From positions 6,664,892-6,728,891 of the forward strand of contig NC_080734.1 of assembly GCF_019097595.1 (NCBI RefSeq): a DNA stretch of 64,000 bases, given 5' to 3'. Of the stretch, positions 1 to 13,467 are shown in pieces. Below the pieces are notes generated by a model that saw nothing but the letters and a program-made list of their open reading frames with translations, was not told the origin of the DNA and searched no databases. Made by a program: the position numbers and the translations under genes. Position 1 is the stretch's first letter. Each line of letters begins with the position of its first letter. This DNA is from Hemibagrus wyckioides. Its lineage: Eukaryota > Chordata > Actinopteri > Siluriformes > Bagridae.

Positions 1-483
1 GGAAAAAAAATAAGAGACCCCTGCAAAATAATCAGTTTCTTATGTTTTTTTTCTTACAGGTGCAAGAAAATATAACTATTGTTATTTAGAGTGTATATTT
101 AAAGGAAATGACAACACATCAAAATAACCCAAGATCATGCAGTATTTGCAGAGCTTTAATAACTCAAATAAAACAAAATGCAAATCATTTGTAAACAAAT
201 TGTGTTAATGCTTTGGCTAAATAACATTAAGAAATCAGTATTTGGTGGAATAACCCCGATCTGCATGTGTTTTGGCTCCATGCTCTCCACCAGTTTTTCA
301 CATTGCTGTTGGGGAACTTTATACCACTCTATATGCAAAAAAGCAAACAGCTCAGCTTTGCTTGATGGTTTGTGACCATCCATCTTCCTCTTGATGACAT
401 TCCAGAGGTTTTCAATATGGTTTAAATCTGGAGATTGGGCAGTGGTCTCTTATTTTTTTCCAGAGCTGTATATTACACCAAGC

Positions 484-578
484 AGGCATAACATTGTGAC
501 CACCTGCTTAATATTGTGTTGGGTGTGGCTGGAACTAAGGGGCCAAGCACGAGCCCTGAAAAACAACCAGTCAATCTA
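484..578. mobile_element. Tc1-like terminal fragments
   Basis: AGGCATAACATTGTGACCAC resembles the terminal repeat of the 51287 family. GGAACTAAGGGGCCAAGCAC resembles the right arm of the 49776 element. The two scraps lie side by side. Confidence 0.55.
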
Positions 579-602
579 GTGTATGTAGACAGAGAGAGAG
601 AA

Positions 603-607
603 ATATA

Positions 608-661
<54 letters not shown>
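603..661. repeat. (AT)n microsatellite
   Basis: About 59 bases of AT with one G interruption, next to a short (GA)n. Confidence 0.95.
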
Positions 662-663
<2 letters not shown>

Positions 664-2516
664 TCCAAAATATCTTGCATATGACTCTTTATTACGAGCA
701 TGATCTTCAGATTCAGTATATTGTAATGAACTTAAGAGTGAAATTTTTTATAGAAATCCCTGGTTTAGGTTACATTTAGCATTTATTCCTGTATGCTACT
801 TTATCCACAATGCCTACCAGCTGATATTTGTACAGTGGGATTTATGCTGGGTTTCTGGTGTGTTGTGAGTTGTAATTTGCAAGTTTTAATAATAAAAATG
901 TCATTGAACACCTCAGCACATTTGACTTGCGAAGATTAAAAAAACAACTTCTGGACAGCAAAATTTATCCCTGACCCTGAGGTTTTTAATTATTAAACTC
1001 CACTATCACGAAGCTAGCAATGCCCCCCCAGCTAGCTATTAATTTCTCGTAGGAATAATGAAAAAACTGTAACAGCCAACAAAATGGTGCAGGAATTCCT
1101 GAGCACATCAAAAAATATTACTGTATAAACTTATTTAACGTGAAGGTGGAGTTTTTCTTAAGGTCGTGTGAACCTATTTTACGTCTAACTTCTCATGCAT
1201 ACAGCTCCAGATGCTGGATGAGGCTTTCGATGTTCATATAAAATAAATCACAAATAAAAAAAAAAAAGTATGCAATCATTGCTTCAGATACTTGAATACT
1301 TCATGTCCTAATAGTTTTTTGAGAAGTTTCCATTAGCATGCTGACGATACACCGTCAAAGGCAGAGCCATTCACATGTTAGATCGTAGCTCAACCAAGAC
1401 AGCAGTGGATGATGGTAATAACAAGCACATTTGTGTAGATTTGAAGAGACCTGTATATCGATTTCACAGACAAAACTTCACACGATCCATTAGGTTTACT
1501 TTTTTTGAAATGGTTCCTTTTTTTCCCCTAAAAAAATGTCTTACACTCACATTCATTAAGATGCATCTCACGTTCAGAGTACTGCACTATTTCATCCAGA
1601 AGATGTGCATTCAATTACCAGTCCAGTGAGAATCCCCCAGGGGCTTTTTTCCCACTAAGGTTTTAAAACGAGATGTTATCAGCTGTGGGTTCTTCTAAAA
1701 AAGCTCCTCTTACAGCTTGGTGTCTTGGTGTCTTCTCTTAAACTTGAACTTGATGTCTGATGACTATACGTGTTGAGCTTGCTCTTCAATCTTCTTCAGT
1801 GTCCTACTAGTGTGTAGATTCTAGTTCATATGTAGTATAGTGATATGCATAAGTGCACTTTTCTCAGTCATTAACACTACAGATCTCCTGTCTCAATATC
1901 GTTGCTGTGGATACTAGTCAGGTGCATCATGAAGTCATTGTCGGCGTCGGTCTATAATGTATAATGGAACGTATGCTGCGGTTTCCCCAATTGTTATGAG
2001 GTTGATGAAGGCAGTAAGCATCTTGAGAGGGATGATTTCTTGTAGTCTTGGTGAATCGCTTTTGTCAGCTTGGCTTGATTTGGAGTTTGATCAGTGCAGA
2101 AACAAAAAGATACTTCACTATGTTTGATTTTAATCCTTTTTTCCTGTCTTGGTGACAACACAGAAAGTGTAGAACTCAGCTCAGATGGTCTACTGTTTCT
2201 AGTCAAACTCTACTACAGTCTGATTCTAGCAAGAGAGAGAGAGATTTAATTCTGATTCGAACCAAATGTGAACCAACATGCAGTGGATTTTGGATTGTGG
2301 GTCACATTTTTTCTGTAGATGCAAGAATCTGGACATTTGGACAGATGAACAGAAAAAAAATACTGCATGTGACACACAAATTATTTTAAACTAGCTATTT
2401 TCTATTTTATTTTTATCGTTACTAGCTGCATATTCTCAGTGCTCAGGTGATTTTTTTGTTGTCTCTGTACATACTTCTCACACTGCATTTAATCCTGGCT
2501 TATCGTTGTTCTAAAC

Positions 2517-2712
2517 CAGGGGTGTCCAATGTTATCCAGAAAGGGCCGGTGTGGGTGCAGGTTTTCATTCCAACCAAGCAGAAGCTACACCTGATTCCAA
2601 CCGGCTAATCAAGTGATCTTGGCTTTCAGTAGAATCAGGTGTGGCTTCTGCTCAGGTGGAATTAAAACCTGCACCCACACCGGCCCTTTGCAGATATGAT
2701 TGGACACCCCTG
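2517..2712. mobile_element. hAT-type MITE, copy 1
   Basis: A 196-bp near-palindrome begins CAGGGGTGTCCAA and ends TTGGACACCCCTG. It is flanked by a perfect 8-bp target duplication TTCTAAAC (2509-2516, 2713-2720). The 8-bp duplication and CAGGG ends are hAT hallmarks, and there is no coding capacity. Confidence 0.93.
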
Positions 2713-2962
2713 TTCTAAACCTTGCTTTTATCCCCAGGTAGAGGAACATTTCACACTTGTAATTTAATTTTTTTACCTTTCATGCTGAGAAGCAGAGTTA
2801 GCACTGCTTTTGTGGTTTTATCCCTGCACTGCGATTCCAAACGTATACAGGGTGAAACGAAAAACCAACAATAATATAAAACCAAACCTAACAGCAAACA
2901 AACCAAAAGTTTGCGCCAATTCAGACTCTGCAAACAGCCATATATGTACAAATATTTCTGTA

Positions 2963-3125
2963 AACCATGATGTGATAGCTTAGTAGTTAAGGTCTTAGCC
3001 TACTAAGTGGAAGGTTGTGAGTTTAAATCCCAGGTCCACCAAGCTGCCACTGTTGGGCCCTTGAGCAAGGCCCTCAACACTCATTTGCATAAAACGAGTT
3101 ATTCTGGATAAGGATGTCTGAAAAA
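2963..3125 (+). repeat. tRNA-derived SINE
   Basis: A tRNA-like head has an A box (TAGTAGTTAAGG) and a B-box region (GGTTGTGAGTTTAAATCCC), followed by the CACCAAGCTGCCACTGTTGG and CCTTGAGCAAGGCCCTCAAC body typical of fish SINEs. Confidence 0.75.
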
Positions 3126-5896
3126 TGTATCATTTTATGTTATTGACCTTGATATCATGGAAATGAAAAATATAACGGAATGATAATGTGTGCCTTCCTG
3201 TTCCACTTTGAATGGTTCCATCTTACATAATACAAGCACTAAAAACACTCCACAGCAAATGATATGTAATCTGTGCATTGTGTACTTAACCTGCAGGTAC
3301 AGTATGTACCATTGCTTCTAAGCCATTAGCAACCGCAGTAAATGTAGTTCAACTTAATTTCCCACTCTCTTGGTAAGTTTGTGCTTCTCCTTTCCTGTGT
3401 GTACACTGAATGTCCAGTTTTTTTAAAGTGCTGATTCCGTGAATCACTTATCACCTAATTATGGAGATAATTATGGTCTAAGCCGTATCTAAATGCTAGA
3501 CTAATTGGTCCTGTTTGCTTACATAAATACAGATTTGCACAAGTGTACTTTAAAAAAAAGTTACCGAAAGAGTGACTATGCAGAACATTTTGTAAATATA
3601 CAAAAATATGGGAAAATGCTAAAATAGAGATAGTCAGCCCCAGCCTTAACTGACTGAAATTTCATATCACACCTTTTACAGTAGTAATGTATGAAATCTA
3701 TGGTTTTCAGAAGAAAAACATGCCTGTAGTGTAAGAAAAAGCTTGGGGATTATTGAAAATGTGGGTGGTATCATGGGTATCACTGCTGCTTGAAAAATCC
3801 TCCACTCAATCCTGTCCTCATGGTTTTCCTCCTTGTGGTTCTCTAGTTCCTCACAAAAAAAGAGAAAATGTTAGTTAATTGCCCCTAGGTATGAATAAAT
3901 GTGTGAATAGACTGGTACTTGCCTGGTGCGCCATACAAAGTGTAATCCTGCCTCATTGTTCCCAGTGTTCCCAGTATTAGGCTCTGGATCAACTTGATCA
4001 CAATAAACCAGTTGACTGAGTGGGTGTGAAGTCAACTTTTTAATGGAGTATTTGGAATATTGTAACTTTTTTTGATCACATACATAAAACATATCAAATA
4101 AAAATGAAAAGATTGAGAGCTTTCAGCAGTAATTAAACAAATCCAGCACTGATGCAAGCGATTGCCCAGGCAGAGAGTTCAATTCTGTTAATTCTGAACA
4201 AATTTTACACACAGCAAACGTTGAGTTTGTCAAGGCAAGGGGTTTCTACTTTTGGATCTCCTGTTAGTATCACTAATCACCTCAATGAGCTTAATCTCAG
4301 CTTTCCTCACTCGTCACCTTGCAAGAAAACACTCATCATTTTGTAACACTTAATCCAATTACCCTTTCTCTTTCTGGGCAACACTACTGACTTCCTCTTT
4401 GTTGGTTTAAGTAATCTCTTTGTTATGTAGTCATCATATAATCATTCCAGTGCTTACAATGTTTTTGTACATCCTAAGATATAAATAGTCCAGTACACTC
4501 ATACCACTTTTTGGAAAAATTCCTCTGTCCTCTGAATAAGAACCACTGTACAAATGCGACCATGACCGATACAGAGAAGAATTAAATGTTGGTCAGTCAT
4601 CTTACAGTAAGGCAGTAGTGAGCGCCAAACCCTCATCGACATTATTGTTAACTTTCTTAAGCAATCTATTAAATTCGATTTTAAATCTGTGAATCAATTT
4701 CAAGCTTGTTTTAGTTTCTTCAATTCGTGTCAAGATTTTTTACCCAACATTTCTCCTCTGTCCTCTCAGTCTCCTGTTTTCCTTGAATCTTTCTGCACTC
4801 TTGACCCACATTGTACCCAGTGGATCATACCCTGTACTTATTTTTAAATCTAATTCCTCCACCTGCCAGATGGGTCCTGCCCCAACCTTCCTCATCAAGG
4901 TCGATTCATCTGTTATCTCACGCCTCATCTCCTACTTCATCACCGTCCCCTTATTTTTCGATTATGTTTCCAGACTCCTTAAAACTCCTCTCCTCGAACC
5001 ATTTCTTAAAAAACTCGGGTTTTATATTTATATTCTTGATTTCTGTAATAGGAGGTCGTTCTTTGTTCATATTTCTATTTAAACTACCAGCATGAGTGCT
5101 TACCATGCAGAATGACCTTTCTGTCAACTTTCCTTTTCGAATCTTTCTACACAGCACTGAGATTTAAAAGGGTTACTAATTATTCCTTTCTGTTTGACTC
5201 TGGTGCCCAGTATTTTTAGTCTGTTGGACCAAATTGCAGTGTGAAGCTCGACTCTTCTTCCTTCTCTCTCTGATAGACTCCAGTTCATTGGATCTGTTGA
5301 TAAATATAGATGTGCTACCATAGATATCACAAAAGTCATCCCTCAAGGCTTATTAACTGGTCCATTTCTTGTTTTTGTTATGTTCTCCCTGGTTTCCTCG
5401 GGGTATACTGGTTTCCTCCTTCAGTACAAAAACATTTGTTGGAAGCTGATTGACATCTTTAAATTGTCTGTAGTGTATATATGGATGTGTGAGTGTGTGT
5501 GTATGTGGTTGTGCCATGTGATGGATTGGCACCCTGCCCTTGGTGTCCCCTTCCTTGTGCCCCAAGTCCCCTGGGATAGAGGGTTTTTTTCTTCTCATGC
5601 AGCATCCTAGCTAATCAGACTCTGAGAGACTAATTACTTTCATATTAATTTCACCTCACAAGCACATACAGTGTCATTTTAATTAACAGGAATTCCAAGG
5701 CAAGGTTTGCTCTCCTGGACCACTGACCCATGATGTCTCTGGCACTGTTGGTATTTGAACTGAGATCCTGATGATATGGAGAATGCTTTATTCTCACTCC
5801 ACCCTGGAGCTCCAATGCTGAGCCCTTAGTCACACAAAGTTCTTGGCATAAATGACATCATTCAGTCAGCTACACTGGGTTAAGTCCTGCTTAAAC
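3126..5896. other. Noncoding, mostly unique sequence
   Basis: Apart from the repeat at 5462-5625 I see no gene, RNA or clear mobile element here. It is AT-rich and may be upstream or intronic DNA of pkib. Confidence 0.5.
5462..5625 (+). repeat. Dispersed repeat, same family as 42603
   Basis: AAATTGTCTGTAGTGTATAT, GCCATGTGATGGATTGGCAC and CCCCTGGGATAGAGG match the second half of the 42603 repeat. Confidence 0.6.
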
Positions 5897-6352
5897 TTAT
5901 AGCACTACATAATCTGTCTTCTTGTATCTTGCGGTGCTTTTGGACACTTGCACCCCAGATTTCACTTTATAGTCCTGCAGTATGGGTCCTAGAACCAGCT
6001 TGAGAGCTGTGGGAGATGGACTGTTCACTGCCATGACTGTTAGACTTACAAGCTTCTTGACATTTATAACTGCAAGTGACCCATATGTGTTTATAATCTC
6101 AATGCACAGGTTCCTTGAAACTCCTTGTGAATTCTGTATACACTGATTTCTTGGGCAACTGTTTTGAACTTTACTTGGTTTCAATAGGTTCCAGTTTTCC
6201 ATAGATGGATTCCTACAAATATCAAGTAAATCAACAATATCACTGAAGTTACCATTGTTGTTGGCCTCCATTTTTGTGTTGCCACTCTTCTGGCTTACGG
6301 GATTCTGGATGCTGCCAACCACAGAGATATGTTCCGATCTGATGGTTCTCAT
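5897..6352 (-). other. 151-codon open frame, probably not a gene
   Basis: An ATG-started minus-strand frame without introns encodes a polar protein with no recognisable domain, signal or membrane segment. No poly(A) or promoter signal stands out. The length is notable for this AT-rich background, but nothing else supports it. Confidence 0.15.
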
Positions 6353-6999
6353 TCATGTCTTATATCCCACATATCAATCGATCAGTGTCATCTGGTAATG
6401 TGAATGTAGCCTTGAAGAAGAAAAACACAATAATTGACACTTTATGTTTGTTTGAAGAGTGTTGTGTGATTGTCATGTAGTTATTATTGGGGTGGCCATG
6501 GTCTTTTTTGTAGGTTTCACAGGAAGAATACACTCTACGCTTAATAGCCATAAAATGATTTCATAGTGTCATGATAACTGAGTGAAGTTGTGCTCATTAC
6601 AGTGTACAAACGTAATACAAAAGTAGGGCTGTTTTTTTGTTTTTTTTTTAGCTGAGCAGAAGTATATAGACAAAATAGGTCGAAAGCTAAGAATAAGTCT
6701 TGAAAATCATGAGAAGATTGTTTATTAAATTGTTGTGTTGGCAGAGAAAGGATATTCACAATGAAAAATTGCTTGTAGATGATGGTTTTAGTCAGAGGCG
6801 TGCAAATGGCATGCTGAGGAAACAAACAGAGAGTGAGTCAGCAGAGAAGAACAAGATTCCCGTGGGGGACCAGAAAGGACAAGGCAGAACAGTGTTGTGG
6901 TCAGGAAATTGTGAGAGGACAGGATGATCTTAAGTCAAGAGTCATAAACCAGAGCTCTAGAGATGCTCTGGAGAATATTTTGACAAAAAAGCTTTTCAC

Positions 7000-7225
7000 A
7001 GAAGAAGAAGAAGAAGCAGAAGAAGAAGAAGAAGAAGAAGCATTTATTTGTGAATCCTTTCCTTGTTAGGAAATTGGGGTCAGAGCATAAGGTCATTATC
7101 ACCCCTGGAGCAAAAAGGGTTAAAAGCCTTGCCTTAAGGGCCCAAAAGTGGCAGCTTAGTGATGCTAGGTCTTGAACTGAGTCTATATGAAGAGGACGCT
7201 GGGAGAGGATCTTAAGCACTCAGCC
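7000..7225 (-). repeat. tRNA-derived SINE with (TTC)n tail
   Basis: On the minus strand the head lies near 7225-7140 (AAGACCTAGCATCACTAAGC, CTGCCAC), then the body CCCCAATTTCC, then a (TTC)n tail at 7041-7000. It is the same family as 9583, 31009 and 44755. Confidence 0.6.
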
Positions 7226-7909
7226 GACTATAAATCATGGTGGGTGTGGGATTATGAGTCTAGTGGTGCTTCACAACCAAAAGTCTTTGACAGTCTTTGA
7301 CAGAAATGGATGTTAAGTATGATTATATTGACTTACTGGTACACTTTGATGGTCCTAACTGCCCACCTTCTGCCACCTATTGAGGGCATTGTTTAAGGAG
7401 GAGGAAACTGAAGTTTGAAAAAGGATGACCATCCACGGTCTAGATTAGGTCATGCCTAAAAACCAAGCAAGAAGAATTTTCATCAGAACGATTGATAAAT
7501 ATGGTAACTTTAAAGAAGCTGTGGGTCTAAATGGGCAAAGCCTTATCAAATGCAACAACATTCATCGCCAGGTTCTGCACAAATCTGGCCTGGTGTGACG
7601 GCTTCTAAAAAAATAAAAGCCACATCAGCAAAACAGCCAAAAAGATTAAAAGCCATTCCTGCTATCTTTCTGTTTCAGTCTCTTCATTTCCCCAGAGATG
7701 TTAATTTTCATCTGGGAACTAGGATATAAGAGAAGATGGATGGTGCAAAATACAGAAAAAAATAATACGACAGTGACACCAAGCATACTACCAATTACAG
7801 TGGCTGTAATTCAAATAAAAGGTGCTTCCACCAGTTATTACCTCATGAATTTGGTGCCTTATCTTACCCAGTCTTCTGCAGTGTTTTGCGCTTCTATTCT
7901 ATTCTCACG

Positions 7910-8170
7910 TCAGGTCAAGAGGCCTTTATTGTCATTTCAACCATATACAGCTGATGAAATAAAACAGCGTTCCTCCAGGAATATGATGCTACATAAAACA
8001 GAGCTACAGGAGACAACACAGAACTAAGTACACTACACAGTAGTACAGAAAAGTACGTGAGCAACAAGTGCAAGACAGTACAGCACAATAGTTGACAAGC
8101 AGCACTGACCAGTACACAGTTTTGTTATAAATAAGGTGCAATGGTAAAATGCTGCAGATGTAAACATAAA
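7910..8170 (+). repeat. Dispersed repeat of unknown class
   Basis: GTCAAGAGGCCTTTATTGTC and AGCGTTCCTCCAGGAATATG resemble 44056-44160 in this window (CAATGTTCCTCCAGGATCAT). The two are copies of one dispersed element. Confidence 0.55.
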
Positions 8171-8612
8171 AGACAGTTAACTGCAAAGTAAAAAGATGTA
8201 CACTACCATTCAAATCACTTGGAAATGTCCTTGTTTTCCAGTTGTGTACCGTGGTCTCCCACTCCCTTTTCTGTTCTGGTTAGATCCAGTTTGTGTTGAA
8301 GGAAGTAGTTCGCAGCCTGGTAAGATAAGTTCTTACCAGGAAAAGAAAGAAAGATCGTCCTGGCCATTTTGAACCTGTAAACAAACCCACAACCGCCAAT
8401 GCTCCAGATACTAAACTAACCTAAAGAAGGCCACTTTTATTGCTTTCTTAATCAGTATAAAATATTTCAGCTGTGCTAGAACAATTGCAAAATGTTTTCT
8501 AATAATCAATTAGCCTGATAAAATGATTAACTTGGAAATCGGAAACATAACATGAGACTGAAGAAGATGACTGATGGTTGCTCATAATGGGCCTTTGGGT
8601 GACAATGTAGAT

Positions 8613-8660
8613 CAGGAGTGTCCAATCTTATCTGCAAAGGGCTGGTGTGAGTGCTGTTCA
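8613..8660 (+). mobile_element. Truncated left end of the same hAT MITE family
   Basis: CAGGAGTGTCCAATCTTATC and AAAGGGCTGGTGTGAGTGC match the left end of the 2517 and 35521 elements; no right end follows. Confidence 0.65.
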
Positions 8661-9582
8661 AAACTTGTTTGCATCAGTGGAAAGCCAAGCGAATTATGTT
8701 TACGAATTTTACAAATTTTTTTTCAGTCAGTGAAAGCTGTTTCGAAAGAGTCAATCCACGATACCAACGTTGCCTTCGGCATGCGTTCAATAGCTAGGTG
8801 ATTTTCCGCATGTTTTGTTGTTGACAGATTGGTGGCCTGGGTGGTCTGTTCTATTTTTAGCTCAAGCTTGGTGGCACAATTTCCTGTGAGGACCCTTGAC
8901 ATGGAATGCTTGGCTTGGGTCAGTTCTTTGTAAGTATTTTTGGGTGGAACAGATTATCTGCATTTACATTATTTCTTATGGGAAAATTAGTTTCGCAATA
9001 CAAATTTTTGCCTTATGTACTTGCCTCCAGAACGAATTAAATTGCAGAGGTTCGACTGTATGTTTGCTAATATCATACAATGTGCAATAATAATGTCATG
9101 TGAAATATTTACTGTCATTGTTGTTGCCAGTGTATAATGCTGTATATATGTACCTATATTTATTTTTCTGTCTCTGGCAAAGAATTTTCTTAAAAGAAAG
9201 TTCTTATCTTACCTTATCTTTAAAATCCACCCCATGCTTCACAGCTTTGACTCATCCCATCTAGCAGATTCGGAAATACACCACTGGTCATTATTTCTGA
9301 CTGTTAATTACAGCATGGACCACATGAAGACAGATTTGCATTGCATTCCTGATGGATTAAATCTGGACACCGAAGTCGTAGTACGTCAAAGTTTGACAGG
9401 ATCTACAATTATCTTCCTCTTCAGAAGAAAAGTCCTCTGAACCAACTGCTTATTAGCAATAGCCAAGCTCACTTTGTGTTCAGATGAAGTCTGGGTTGCA
9501 AACTTTAATTACATCTTATATGGTAATGTGGAATAATTAGAGATAGGGGAGTTCTTTGTTTTTAGGTTTTGTTTGAAGATTT

Positions 9583-9950
9583 AGAAGAAGAAGAAGAAGA
9601 AGAAGAAGAAGAAGAAAAAGGATTTATTTCTCACATATACATTACAACACAGTGAAATTATTTCCTTAGCAGATCCCTAGATAGGAATTTGGGGTCAGAG
9701 CATAAAAGTTAAAAGAACTACATTTGTTCTGCCTTGTCTCAGCATGGGTTAACCTTTTCTATTACTGAATAGTGTCTGTTGAGTACATTTGGCATCTAGG
9801 GTGACTTACATTTTTATCATACAACTGAGCAATTGAGGGTTAAGGGCTTTGCTCAGGGAAGCAGCGGCAGCTTGGTGGACCTGGGACTCAAACTCACAAC
9901 CTTCCGGTCAATAGACCAACACCATAACCTGTAAGCTACCACATTCCCCA
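9583..9950 (-). repeat. tRNA-derived SINE with (TTC)n tail
   Basis: The minus-strand head has GGTTATGGTGTTGGTCTATT and GGTTGTGAGTTTGAGTCCC. The body continues to CACTGTGTTGTAATGTATAT, and the tail is (TTC)n at 9620-9583. It may be a composite of two SINE copies, since the body spacing is longer than in the other copies. Confidence 0.6.
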
Positions 9951-11133
9951 TGGGCACTAATAATCAAATACTAATAGCAGAATAATTAGGCATTAGCAAT
10001 AACTAGAATTGGAAGCCTATGACCCTGTAAGCCTAGTGGAGTAAACTGTAAAAGAAATAAGTACAAGTACTTTATCTAATTCAGAAATATCAGATCTAGA
10101 CAGACTGGATATACTTTGTAGAATATCTTCGTAGATATTTGTAGATTATGCTAAGGACTATAAGATATTAAGGACTGCTTTTATTAATGACTTTCTGGGC
10201 CATTAATCAAACAGACAAGAAGCAATGTCATGTCTGCCTCTGTGTGCCTCATGGTCTGCCCTCATGGGAGCAGTTATTTAAACAGCTCTGTTCTCAGGTT
10301 CTCGGTGTATGGGTGACATTTACACAGCATCACAGCTTAAACCTTCCTTTTGAACTTAAAACGAAATGAAATGAAAAGCAAGGAAAAAATAGACACCGCT
10401 CACGATACTATTTTGATGGCTAGTTATTTATAAGCAGCTTTATCATGCACCATTGAGAAGCTCTTAAAGAAAACCCAATGCTGTTCTCTGTAACTTCAAG
10501 GGCAGCGAAGTGTGAAAGAGGCATACCATGTGCAAGATTAGATTTGAAAGGGTGAGAGAGCTTCTGGAATGATTTCTTTGGTATTTATTGACTGAAAGAG
10601 ATGACTAAGGTTCTTGTAGTTGGTCCTCAAGAGTGGAGATGATTCAACTGAGAACTCCTTCTTTTATCCTTGGCAATCTACACAAAAGCTCAAAGAGCAC
10701 AAGGCTAATTTTCAGCTTAATAATAACAGATTGTTCCTTCTCTTTGCTACTTTGTTCCCATATAACGTGACATCATGATGTCAGCAAAATATCCACTTGA
10801 TATACATTCATTGAGCACTCGTGGTCTTGAAGTGGTGCTTCGTTAAGAAAATTAGCATAAATATTGTTTTCTCAATCAGTGTTAAGTGCTGTTAAGCTAT
10901 CTATTGGTTGAATATTAATAGATATTCAAGACACATTTTATCCACAGTCTTTCTATGTTATGTCTGTTGTATGGTCTTGGGTAAAGTTCTGTAGGATAAA
11001 TGCACTTTTAACCAAAATCAGTTCAGAATTCGTGTCTGAGGTTTTATTATGGTTACTAAATGTGTTAAATGATGCTTGGGCAGGTTTCTCGTGTCAGCCG
11101 TGTTGTTTTTGACACATCCTCTGGTTACACTCA

Positions 11134-11189
11134 CAGAGAGAGAGAGAGAGAGGGAGAGAGAGCAAGAGAGAGAGAGAGAGAGAGAGAGA
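11134..11189. repeat. (GA)n microsatellite
   Basis: GA dinucleotides broken by GGGA and GCAA interruptions. Confidence 0.95.
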
Positions 11190-11605
11190 ACTTGCTGGAC
11201 CTGCAGGTAATGAATGAGGATGAGGCAGCCAGGATGAGTCTCCCTGAAAAACAATGAAGAGTACCTTCAAGAAAAGCCTGTGCTGAGCCTTTAAAGAGCT
11301 CTCCTTTAGCACAGAGGAGCACAAGCGGCTGAGATATGTCAGGATTGATTAGTTTCAGGAGCTTTGTTACGTGATAGTGCTTCACGGCTTAGAGACACAC
11401 CAGAAGACTTTGTTAAGTCATTCTCAATTAGGGTGCACGTTGATTCTAATGCCATGTGATCCATGCAGGGGCTCAGAGTTAAACCTGAGCGGTGTAATAA
11501 TACCTGCACCATTAACTCATGCATTTATTGAAGGTCTTCCAGAAATAGATCCACCTCTCTCAAAATATCTCGGCTTCACTTATGGGCTTTGATTAAATTC
11601 CAGAT

Positions 11606-11641
11606 TTCTCTTCTTCTTCTTCTTCTTCTTCTTCTTCTTCC
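11606..11641. repeat. (TTC)n microsatellite
   Basis: About 12 TTC units. No SINE body adjoins it, unlike the GAA/TTC tracts at 7000 and 9583. Confidence 0.9.
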
Positions 11642-13368
11642 AGGTGGTGATAATATGGTCGGGATGAAGAAGCATCAGTTGAATGATTAATAAAAATACA
11701 GATATTAATGTTAATGAAACATACACACCCATAGACAGAGGTGTTAGTACTGCTGTAGACAGATGTTAGGTAGATCTGCTTTATAATCTGGTGGTTTTGT
11801 AGTAAACTGTAGCAGAAAAATATTTAAATTTATTTAGTTGTTTTTTGCTGTTGTCTTGGTATGACCCATTTCAGGGCCTTTAGAGAAATCCAGTGCTTGA
11901 AAGACCAGTTCCATTTTCAAATCTAGATGATTATGAATAATAACACACATCAGCTCAGTATCTAGACATTTTATTCCACGTTATAATCACTCCTATTACT
12001 ATTGATGCTATTACTACTACTACTGCTACTTTTACTACTACACTGTAAAACATTTCAAGATGGATAAGCTTAGAAACAAAAGTTCACCTGCTGCCTTGAA
12101 AGCATAACTAAGGTTGAAGATTGTTTCACCTCACAAGGAGTCAATACATCAGATTACTTTACGTTTTTAATTTTTTTGAAAACCTGTAATCTTAAGTTAA
12201 ATGTGTAATACACATGTTTCGATGCACAGAATGTCATGAGTCTTATTTTCTTTGTAAATAAAGATACTTGATATTTTTCAAGCTCCTAACCAGTGTGCAT
12301 ACAGGAACCCCTAGTGGTAAAAGAGTGTAATAGTGTTTGCCCAGTACAGCTTTCTTTTAGCTCTATTCTAGTGCCACTTGTATGTTTCTTAGAGAAATTG
12401 GAGGTCTGGCACTTCCCCACCAAGTATAAGTTAAATAATGATTATAATAATACCCTACCTTTATTTAATTTATTGCATTTACAGAAACAGTGGCAGAAAA
12501 CTGTAAAATAAATAAATACAAATAAATAAATAAATAAATAAGAATTTTAACATCATCCCATTGTTTCTAAATGTAAATGTTTTTTTAATTTCTTTTTCTT
12601 TTTATTTCTTTTTTTATTTATTTGACCAAACCACTTGTGTATGCTATTTTTAAATATTATTATTTTTTATAATGTTTTAAAATATTTTTAAAATTTGGCT
12701 CTACCATTATCCCTGCTTGACTGTCTGTGAAGCTCATCTAGAATGGTGTTTTTATATCTAACAATCTATATTCATACATATCACTGTATTCAGTCACTAC
12801 CTTCTCAGTTTTTTTTATATATTTATTTTTCTACTGCAATTATTCTGCCATATTTCCCCTATATGTTCTATTTTGTTTTATTGTATCTGATTGTGTCTTG
12901 TTTTTATTCTTTTACCTTTATTTTTTATTATTTCATTTAGTGTTCATTTTAATTAGTTATTTTTATATCAAGGACAGTCGTAAAAAGCATTCCACTGCAT
13001 GTCATACTGTGTATGATTGTGTATGTGACATAAAAATTTGGATTTGAATTGGAACCTTTGGCATGCTCCACTTTAACGATCAGTGCCATGAGCTGATTGC
13101 TTGGCTTTTAAAGAGAAGTTGTTTAACATACATGGGGCTTTTTTTATGCAAATGAGTGTGGCTGTGTACGAGCACATCTGTTTCGAATGTCTGGGACCGA
13201 AGTGTTATACTACTGTACATTATATGAAGAGATAGATCTTTTGGCCTTTTTTAATAGGAAAGGAGACACAGGGACACATTTAGGACACCCAAATAGTAAA
13301 ATGACTGAGTAAATTCCTTATGAGCAGAAGCACATACTAGTTAGCTGGTGTGTAGATGTGTGTGTCTG

Positions 13369-13371
<3 letters not shown>

Positions 13372-13464
<93 letters not shown>
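13372..13464. repeat. (AT)n microsatellite
   Basis: About 93 bases of uninterrupted AT, ending at the TA used by the Tc1 element at 13465. Confidence 0.95.

Positions 13465-13467
<3 letters not shown>

Larger units (their letters stand above)
9951..13371. other. Noncoding with simple repeats
   Basis: Contains (GA)n at 11134, (TTC)n at 11606 and an A/T-rich stretch at 12500-12960. No exon or transposon is recognisable. Confidence 0.5.
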
